Shown piece by piece: positions 58,134-64,000 of a stretch of DNA of 64,000 nucleotides. The stretch lies in the NCBI RefSeq assembly GCF_000308575.1, contig NZ_BAFZ01000061.1, positions 62,001 to 126,000 on the forward strand. The letters are read 5' to 3'. Position 1 is the stretch's first letter. Every line of letters starts with the position of its first letter. The DNA comes from Nocardia exalbida NBRC 100660. Lineage in GTDB: Bacteria > Actinomycetota > Actinomycetes > Mycobacteriales > Mycobacteriaceae. Below the pieces are notes generated by a model that saw only the letters and a program-made list of their open reading frames with translations, had not been told where the DNA came from and made no database searches. A program made the translations under genes and the position numbers.

Positions 58134-58721
58134 CTACAGACCCAGCAGGGTCTCGGCGACTCTACCCATGGCGGCGCAATACTCGGCGCGGCCGGACTCG
58201 TCGGCCGTCCGGCGGGCGAGGACGCCCGCGGTGAGGGTGTAGCCGATGGTCTCCGCGATCACCCGCGGGTCCGTTACCGGCGCGATGCGGCCCGCCTCGA
58301 GCTGACGCTGGAGATAGCGGGTGAAGCGGCGGATCGGGCGCTCGGTGATCTCCTCGGCCAGTGTGGCCACCTTCGGGTCCACCGCCCCGCGCTCGTCGAT
58401 CAGGCGCAGCAAGGGCCCGGCCGTGACGACCGCCGTGGCGAAGGATTCTATGGTGGCGCGCAACACTATTCGAGGATCGTCGTCCTCGATGCCCGGCTCC
58501 TGGGCGGCGAGGAAGTCGTCGCGAACCCGTTCGGCCAGCGCGAGGAAGATCTCCTCTTTCGAGGCGAAGTAGACGTACATCGTCGCGCGGGAGACGCCCG
58601 CCGCTCCGGTGATCGCTGCGACCGTGGTGTTGTCGTAGCCGCGCTCGGCGAACACCCGGGCGGCGGCGTCGAGCAGGGCGTGGTGCCGGGGGGTGTGCGA
58701 ACGCTCCCGCGCTGCGCGCAC
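58134..58721 (-). CDS. TetR-family repressor of the acyl-CoA carboxylase gene
   Basis: 195 residues from GTG 58721. HTH: HALLDAAARVFAERGYDNTT with VAAITGAAGVSRATMYVYF. Longer frames begin at TTG codons inside the 22-bp palindrome, which makes them unlikely starts. It is divergent from the single-chain acyl-CoA carboxylase gene, whose start lies next to the palindrome, so it probably represses that gene and itself in response to an acyl-CoA or fatty acid (inference). Confidence 0.85.
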   Translation of the reverse strand: MRAARERSHTPRHHALLDAAARVFAERGYDNTTVAAITGAAGVSRATMYVYFASKEEIFLALAERVRDDFLAAQEPGIEDDDPRIVLRATIESFATAVVTAGPLLRLIDERGAVDPKVATLAEEITERPIRRFTRYLQRQLEAGRIAPVTDPRVIAETIGYTLTAGVLARRTADESGRAEYCAAMGRVAETLLGL

Positions 58722-58762
58722 CGACCAGGTGGACTGGGTCGCGCCGGTTATCGTGCCGCATG

Positions 58763-58784
58763 TTGACGTTGACGTCAATGTCAA
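58763..58784. promoter_or_regulatory. 22-bp TetR operator before the acyl-CoA carboxylase
   Basis: Arms TTGAC and GTCAA flank a perfect TTGACGTCAA core, so the motif TTGAC is nested twice on each side; only one base pair is mismatched. It ends 14 bp before the carboxylase ATG and 41 bp from the TetR start, so a bound dimer pair would block both. Confidence 0.75.
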
Positions 58785-58798
58785 CGAGACTGGGCGGC

Positions 58799-61700
58799 AT
58801 GCAGGTCGTTGTGGTCAACAGGGGAGAAGTAGCGGTCCGCGTGCTGCGCACCGCCAGGGAACAGGGCTGGCGGACCGTGGCGGTGCACACCGCCGAGGAA
58901 CAAGACGCGCTGCATGTCCGGTTGGCCGACGACGCCGTGGCGTTGCCGGGCGCCGGGGCCACCGCCTACCTCGACGTGACGGCGGTGATCGCCGCGGCAA
59001 GGAAGGCGGGGCCGGGAGCGCTGGTGCACCCGGGGTACGGATTTCTCAGCGAGAGCGCCGAATTCGCGCGCGCGTGCGCGGCGGCGGATCTCGTGTTCGT
59101 CGGTCCGTCGCCCGAAGCGCTCGAGGTCTTCGGCGACAAGACCGCGGCGCGCGCGGCGGCCGATCGCGCGGGTGTCCCGGTGATCCCGGCGACCGATCGC
59201 GGCGCCGACATCGCCGCGGTCGAGTCCCTGCTCGCCGCACACCCCGACGGCGTGATGGTGAAGGCCGCCGCGGGTGGTGGAGGCCGTGGTATGCGCGCCG
59301 TGCGGGATGCGGCGCACCTTCCGCAGGTGATCGAACGCTGCCGCGCGGAGGCGCTGGCCGGATTCGGCGACTCCGGGATCTACGCGGAGGCGCTGGTCAC
59401 CGGCGCCCGCCACATCGAAGTCCAGATCGTCGCCGACGGCCGCGGCGCGGCCGCCGTCGGCGATCGCGATTGCAGCGTGCAGCGCAGGCAGCAGAAACTC
59501 CTCGAGGTGGCGCCTGCGCCCGAACTCTCCGCCACGTTGCGCGAGCGGCTGCACGGCTGGGCCGTCCGGATCGCCGAATCGGTCGGATGCCGCGGGGTTC
59601 TCACCGTCGAGTTCCTCGCGCGCGGCGACGAGGCGTGGTTTCTCGAGGTCAACCCGCGATTGCAGGTCGAGCACACCGTCACCGAAGCGGTCATGGGGAT
59701 CGACCTGGTCGCGGTGCAATGCGCTCTGGCCCGCGGCGCCACGCTCACCGAGCTGGCGCTGCCCGCTCCTGATGGCGCACGCGGCTTCGCGGTGCAGGCG
59801 CGCCTGAACGCCGAGACCGTCACTTCGGGCGGCGACGTGCTGCCCGGCGCGGGCACGCTGACCCGGTTCGCGCCCCCGACCGGTGGCGCGGTGCGGGTCG
59901 ACACCGCCGCGTTCACCGGGATGCGGCAGGACGCGCGTTTCGACTCTCTGCTGGCGAAGATCGTCGCGAGTGGTCCGTCCTATCCGGCCGCACTGCGCCG
60001 GTGCGCGGACGCCCTGGCCGAGACCGTCGTGACCGGGGTGGACACCAATCTCGCCGTGCTGCGCGCGGTCCTGGCGGAGTTGTCGCTGGGCCGCGTCGTC
60101 TCGACCACGTGGTTCGAGCAGCACGTCGGTGAATTGGTCCGGCGGGCCGAGGATTTCGCTCTCGTCTTGCCCGCCGCGCCGGTCGGAGAGCCGGTCGCGG
60201 CGGCCGAGGTGACACTGTCCGGTGACGAGCAAGCGGTGCGTTCGCCGATGGGCGGCACGGTGGTCGCGCTCCCGGAGCCCGGGGCCGTCGTCGCGGCGGG
60301 CGGCGAGGTCGCGGTACTGGAAGCGATGAAGATGCAGCACGTGGTGCGCGCCGAACAGGACTTGCGCGTGTGCCGCCACATCGTCGCGCTCGGCGCCGTC
60401 GTCGATCCGCACGCGCCGCTGCTGACCTTCGTCGCCGCCGACTACGATGGCGCGGTCGTGGAGCACGGTGCGGTAGACCTGGATTCGGTGCGCGCCGATC
60501 TCGCCGAAGTCCACGCCCGCCACCGCGCCGGCCTCGACGAAGCCCGCCCGGAGGCGGTCGCGAAACGCCATCGACTCGGGCGGCGCACCGCCCGGGAGAA
60601 CATCACCGACCTGGTCGACGCGGACAGCTTCGTGGAATACGGCGCGCTCGCGGTCGCCGCGCAGCGCCTGCGTCGGAGCCAGGAGGACCTGATCGCGAAC
60701 ACACCCGCCGACGGTCTGGTCGCGGGCGTCGCCACCGTCGGCGCCGGGCGATTCGGTCCCGATCGGTCCCGCGTGGTGGTGCTGTCCTACGACTACACGG
60801 TGCTGGCGGGCACCCAGGGGATGCGCAACCACGTCAAGACCGACCGCATGCTGGAACTCGCTCGCGAGCAACGGCTTCCGGTGGTCTTCTTCACCGAGGG
60901 CGGTGGCGGCAGACCGGGCGATACCGACTATCCCGGCATCTCCGGCCTGGACGTCACCACCTTCCGCGCGATGGGTGCGCTCTCCGGCCGCGTGCCGCTG
61001 ATCGGGATCGTGTCCGGGCGCTGCTTCGCGGGCAACGCGGCCCTGCTCGGCATGTGCGACGTCGTGATCGCCACCCCCGACGCGAACATCGGCATGGGCG
61101 GTCCGGCCATGATCGAGGGCGGCGGACTGGGCGTGTACGCACCGGAGGACATCGGGCCGGTCGAGGTGCAGCGCCGCAACGGCGTCGTGCACATCGTCGC
61201 CGCCGACGAGGCCGAGGCGGTCGCCACCGCGCGTCGCTATCTCGCCTACTTCCAAGGCGACACCGCGGACTGGACCGCGCCGGACCCGCGCCTTGCGCGG
61301 CACGTGGTCCCGGAGAATCGCCTGCGCGCGTTCGACATCCGCGCCGCCATCGAAGCCGTCGCGGACGTCGGGTCGGTGCTGGAATTGCGGCGCGACTGGG
61401 CGGTCGGGATCGTCACCGCGTTGATCCGGGTCGAGGGACGGCCCTTCGGATTGATCGCCAACAACTGCCACCATCACGGCGGGGCGATCGACGCTCCCGC
61501 CGCGGACAAGCTCGGCATGTTCCTGCGCTTGTGCGACGCCCACGGCCTGCCGATCGTCTCCTTGTGCGACACACCGGGTTTCATGGTGGGCCCGGACGCG
61601 GAGAAGGACGCCACGGTGACGAAGTTCAGCCGCCTGTTCATCGACTCCGCCGCGCTCTCGGTGCCGCTGGGCACCGTCATCGTCCGCAAGGGTTACGGTC

Positions 61701-61984
61701 TGGGCGCTCAGGCCATGGCTGCCGGCTCGTTCCGTGCGCCCCGGTTCGTCGTCGCGTGGCCGACCGGGGAGATCGGCGGCATGGGCCTCGAGGGCGCGGT
61801 CCGCCTCGGGTTCGCCAAGGAACTGGCCGCGATCGATGATCCGGTCCAGCGTCAGGAGGCTTTCGACAATCTGGTCCAGCTCGCCTACGCCAACGGTAAG
61901 GCACTCACCGCCGCCACCGTGCTCGAGGTCGACGACGTCATCGACCCCGCCGACACCCGCCGCTGGGTTCGCACACTGCGTTGA
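58799..61984 (+). CDS. single-chain acyl-CoA carboxylase (biotin carboxylase + biotin carrier + carboxyltransferase)
   Basis: 1061 residues joining three activities usually split into alpha and beta chains. Residues 1-~450 are biotin carboxylase (VVNRGEVAVRVLRTA, HPGYGFLSE, KAAAGGGGRGMR, EVNPRLQVEHTVTEA). Biotin is attached at EAMKMQH near residue 512. From ~580 on is the carboxyltransferase (QRLRRSQEDLI, VLSYDYTVLAGTQG, GGAIDAPAADK, CDTPGFMVGPDAE). It matches in layout the long-chain acyl-CoA carboxylase described as a homohexamer in Mycobacterium avium subsp. paratuberculosis, so a long-chain substrate is plausible. ATG 58799 begins directly at the first strand. Confidence 0.92.
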   Translation: MQVVVVNRGEVAVRVLRTAREQGWRTVAVHTAEEQDALHVRLADDAVALPGAGATAYLDVTAVIAAARKAGPGALVHPGYGFLSESAEFARACAAADLVFVGPSPEALEVFGDKTAARAAADRAGVPVIPATDRGADIAAVESLLAAHPDGVMVKAAAGGGGRGMRAVRDAAHLPQVIERCRAEALAGFGDSGIYAEALVTGARHIEVQIVADGRGAAAVGDRDCSVQRRQQKLLEVAPAPELSATLRERLHGWAVRIAESVGCRGVLTVEFLARGDEAWFLEVNPRLQVEHTVTEAVMGIDLVAVQCALARGATLTELALPAPDGARGFAVQARLNAETVTSGGDVLPGAGTLTRFAPPTGGAVRVDTAAFTGMRQDARFDSLLAKIVASGPSYPAALRRCADALAETVVTGVDTNLAVLRAVLAELSLGRVVSTTWFEQHVGELVRRAEDFALVLPAAPVGEPVAAAEVTLSGDEQAVRSPMGGTVVALPEPGAVVAAGGEVAVLEAMKMQHVVRAEQDLRVCRHIVALGAVVDPHAPLLTFVAADYDGAVVEHGAVDLDSVRADLAEVHARHRAGLDEARPEAVAKRHRLGRRTARENITDLVDADSFVEYGALAVAAQRLRRSQEDLIANTPADGLVAGVATVGAGRFGPDRSRVVVLSYDYTVLAGTQGMRNHVKTDRMLELAREQRLPVVFFTEGGGGRPGDTDYPGISGLDVTTFRAMGALSGRVPLIGIVSGRCFAGNAALLGMCDVVIATPDANIGMGGPAMIEGGGLGVYAPEDIGPVEVQRRNGVVHIVAADEAEAVATARRYLAYFQGDTADWTAPDPRLARHVVPENRLRAFDIRAAIEAVADVGSVLELRRDWAVGIVTALIRVEGRPFGLIANNCHHHGGAIDAPAADKLGMFLRLCDAHGLPIVSLCDTPGFMVGPDAEKDATVTKFSRLFIDSAALSVPLGTVIVRKGYGLGAQAMAAGSFRAPRFVVAWPTGEIGGMGLEGAVRLGFAKELAAIDDPVQRQEAFDNLVQLAYANGKALTAATVLEVDDVIDPADTRRWVRTLR

Positions 61985-62100
61985 TGCGCGGCGGGCGTGA
62001 GGCTCCGCGGCCGACGCCGGACTGCGTACGCACAGCCCAGCCTCCGGGTCCGCGCCCGCGGCTCGACAGCCCGCAGGGCCGGTCCAGAGGGTGCGCGGCG

Positions 62101-63264
62101 TCAGCGCACCCCGCTCAGCGCGTCGACCAGGTTGCGGGCGCGCAGGTCCAGCGCGCCTTCGACGATGTGGTTGGTGACATAGGCGAAGGCGAGGCGGCGA
62201 TCGGGGTCGGCGAAGGCGAGACTGCCGCCACGGCCCGGATGGCCGAACGAGGCGCCACCGCCGAGCGGCAGTTCCGGGGTGGGCAGCATGTACCCGGATG
62301 CATACCGGCCGGGCAGCATCAGCACCCGATCGGTGCCCGCCACCTGTTCGCGAGTGGCCGCCGCGAGGGTGTCGTCGGTGAGCAGGCGCCTGCCGTCGAC
62401 TTCGCCGACGAGCGCCGCATACAGCCGGGCCAAGCCGCGGGCGGTGCCGATGCCGTTGCTGGCGGGCAGCTCCGCGGCCTGGACGGTCGGGGAATCGAAG
62501 TCGATGTCCGCGGGGTCGGTGATCTGGAAGGCCCGATTGACCAGTGCCTGCGGGTCGCGCATCGCGGCGAGCAGTGGACGCAGCGACTCGGGAACGTTTT
62601 CCTCGGGCACCTCGGACAGATCGGGCGCCGGAGCGAACACCAATCGGCTCACCCGGTGCTGCTCCGCCGGTGGGAGCCCGATGAAGAAGTCGATATCGAG
62701 TGGACCCGCGATCTCCTCGGCCAGAAACCGGCCCGGCGTGCGACCGGACACGCGGCGAATCACTTCGCCGATCAGCCAGCCGTAGGTGCGCCCGTGATAG
62801 CCGAACGCGGTCCCGGGCTGCCAGTTCGGCGCCTGGGCGGCCAGCGCCTCGACCATCGGCGTCCAGGCCAGGGCGTCGTCCAGCGGAACGGGCTCGTCCA
62901 GCGCCGCCAGGCCCGCCTGGTGGGTGAGCAGCCACCGCACCGGGATGCGTGCCTTGCCCGCCGCCGCGAACTCCGGCCAGTAGCGCGCGACGGGAGCGTC
63001 GAGGTCGAGTTCGCCCCGTTGCGCCAGCAGGTGCGCGATCGTCGCGACGACGCCTTTCGTCGCCGAGTAGACCAACTGCAGCGTGTCGCGCTGCCACGGT
63101 CGCCCGGTGCCGGGGTCGGCCGATCCGCCCCACAGATCGACCACCGGCTGCCCGTCCCGGTACACACAGACCGCGCCGCCGACCTCGCCGTGTCCGGTGA
63201 AGTTCGCCGCGAACGCCTCCCGCACGACCTGGTAACCGGCGGCGACGGTTCCTTCGACTGTCAT
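62101..63264 (-). CDS. beta-lactamase-fold serine hydrolase (class C-like esterase)
   Basis: 387 residues. The catalytic S-x-x-K is YSATKGVVA near residue 68, a Tyr motif lies near YHGRTYGW, and GHPGRGGS is at the KTG-equivalent position. There is no signal peptide, so it is a cytoplasmic or membrane-associated esterase rather than a secreted beta-lactamase, similar to the LipL/EstB group in mycobacteria. ATG 63264 starts just before the conserved N-terminal helix. The substrate is unknown. Confidence 0.86.
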   Translation of the reverse strand: MTVEGTVAAGYQVVREAFAANFTGHGEVGGAVCVYRDGQPVVDLWGGSADPGTGRPWQRDTLQLVYSATKGVVATIAHLLAQRGELDLDAPVARYWPEFAAAGKARIPVRWLLTHQAGLAALDEPVPLDDALAWTPMVEALAAQAPNWQPGTAFGYHGRTYGWLIGEVIRRVSGRTPGRFLAEEIAGPLDIDFFIGLPPAEQHRVSRLVFAPAPDLSEVPEENVPESLRPLLAAMRDPQALVNRAFQITDPADIDFDSPTVQAAELPASNGIGTARGLARLYAALVGEVDGRRLLTDDTLAAATREQVAGTDRVLMLPGRYASGYMLPTPELPLGGGASFGHPGRGGSLAFADPDRRLAFAYVTNHIVEGALDLRARNLVDALSGVR

Positions 63265-63451
63265 GCGGCACAGCATGTCACGCCGCGGCAGAGCGGGCAC
63301 CCGGCCCGATCTCGCGGCGGACCGCGCTCGGCGCCCGGAAGCATGCCCGGAGCATCGCTCGGAATCGGTTCTGGTGTTCGGTCACCCACTCGGCGAACGT
63401 TCGGGCGGCCGCCCCGGCATTCCCGACGACCGGCCTACGGTGGTCGGCCGG

Positions 63452-64000
63452 TCATGCGGCGATGGTGCGGTCGGTGTGCCGATGCGGCCGGCGGCCAGCG
63501 GTCAGGGGCCTGCCGAACGTCACGCGCAGTGCCGTCCCAGCCATAACGAGCAAGCCGCGCACTCCGGGCGCCATGGTCGCGACAGAACGTACCGTCCGGG
63601 TGCCCGCGGGCGGCAGCTGTTTGCCTGCGAATCGGTCGGCAAGCCATCGCAGGCTGATCGGCGTCGAGAGTGGCAAGAGAGTGAAATGGTCGCTGCACCG
63701 GTCGCGCAGGTAGGTGACGTGGACGCCCGCGCGGCGGTAACTGTCGACTTGTGCGTCGATTCCCTCGATGTGGACGATCTTGTCGCGCACGGGCTGGACG
63801 ACCAGCAGCGGGCACCGTGGAGCGGATCCGCCGAGCCGCAAATCGTCCAGCATGCCCTGCAGTTCCGGTTCGGCCATGATTTCTTCCAAGGGCTTGTGCA
63901 GGTAGTCGTCGAATTTCTGGTTGGCCAGCCGCAGCAGCGCGGTGATGGGCGGCAGCCTCCGCGCGCGCTCGAGTAGGCGGTGGCCTTCGGGAGTGAGGTT
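63452..64000 (-). CDS. secretory lipase family protein, C-terminal part (cut by window edge)
   Basis: The frame is open to the right edge, giving about 182 C-terminal residues. CPLLVVQPVRDKIVHIEGID holds the likely catalytic Asp and LRDRCSDHFTLLPLSTP the catalytic His. The nucleophile serine and signal peptide would lie beyond the window. This matches the LIP-family triacylglycerol lipases that are multiplied in Nocardia and relatives. A basic tail ends the protein. The 187-bp gap to the serine hydrolase holds no gene that I can see. Confidence 0.75.
   Translation of the reverse strand, partial: NLTPEGHRLLERARRLPPITALLRLANQKFDDYLHKPLEEIMAEPELQGMLDDLRLGGSAPRCPLLVVQPVRDKIVHIEGIDAQVDSYRRAGVHVTYLRDRCSDHFTLLPLSTPISLRWLADRFAGKQLPPAGTRTVRSVATMAPGVRGLLVMAGTALRVTFGRPLTAGRRPHRHTDRTIAA

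Noticed and set aside
58781..63271. A 1496-codon minus-strand frame
   Set aside because: It runs antisense through the acyl-CoA carboxylase and out of frame through the serine hydrolase. Its composition is that of a mirror frame, and it breaks two well-supported genes.

Overview
The window is high-GC actinobacterial DNA. Gene content points to a nocardioform genus of the Mycobacteriales, most likely Nocardia. The supporting genes are a mycobacterial-type nuo operon with an Rv3143-like receiver gene beside it, a Cvn conservon, a GabD2-type dehydrogenase, a single-chain acyl-CoA carboxylase and many GTG starts with 4-bp ATGA/GTGA overlaps. The genus is an inference; no rRNA or other phylogenetic marker is present.

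Layout. 1-14 kb, minus strand: complex I operon nuoA-B-C-D-E-F-G-(H+I)-J-K-L-M, reading leftwards and leaving the window inside nuoM. nuoH and nuoI form one uninterrupted reading frame. A near-consensus CRP/GlxR-type site lies upstream of nuoA, and a receiver-domain gene follows. 15-18.6 kb, plus strand: a tight three-gene operon of unknown function (two-nucleotide-site flavoprotein, small membrane protein, zinc-ribbon/FHA protein). 18.6-19.5 kb: a SAM methyltransferase. 19.5-25.4 kb: a Calvin-cycle island with divergent cbbR and an operon of RuBisCO large and small subunits, CbbX activase, class I fructose-bisphosphatase and phosphoribulokinase. All the specific steps needed to regenerate and carboxylate ribulose bisphosphate are together.

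25.5-35.3 kb: a mosaic of short units. These are DNA polymerase IV with a LexA-type box over its start, an erythromycin-esterase-like protein divergent from a tandem-domain MerR regulator, a BlaI/M56 pair, an AlkZ-like protein, an MFS exporter, a thioesterase divergent from an HxlR regulator, a Nudix hydrolase and a small membrane protein. 35.4-39.1 kb: conservon cvnABCD. 39.3-42.7 kb: GabD2-type succinate-semialdehyde dehydrogenase, a strong bidirectional hairpin, a divergent DUF779 protein and its GAF-domain regulator. 42.9-48.2 kb: small enzymes and regulators, including a TetR/SDR pair around a perfect 19-bp palindrome and an F420-type luciferase-like oxidoreductase.

48.2-53.2 kb: a PIN-domain gene with a doubtful antitoxin, a short UvrA-like ABC protein preceded by a perfect CRP-family site, an MmyB-type regulator and a HAD phosphatase. 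53.4-58.1 kb: an APC permease, an SsuD-like monooxygenase and an EthA-like Baeyer-Villiger monooxygenase. 58.1-62 kb: a TetR regulator and a single-chain acyl-CoA carboxylase sharing a 22-bp palindrome. The window ends with a serine hydrolase and the C-terminal part of a secreted lipase.

The two items most worth follow-up are the flavoprotein/membrane/FHA operon, which I cannot place in any known pathway, and the complete cbb island beside the respiratory operon. No tRNA, rRNA, CRISPR array, insertion sequence or prophage was seen.
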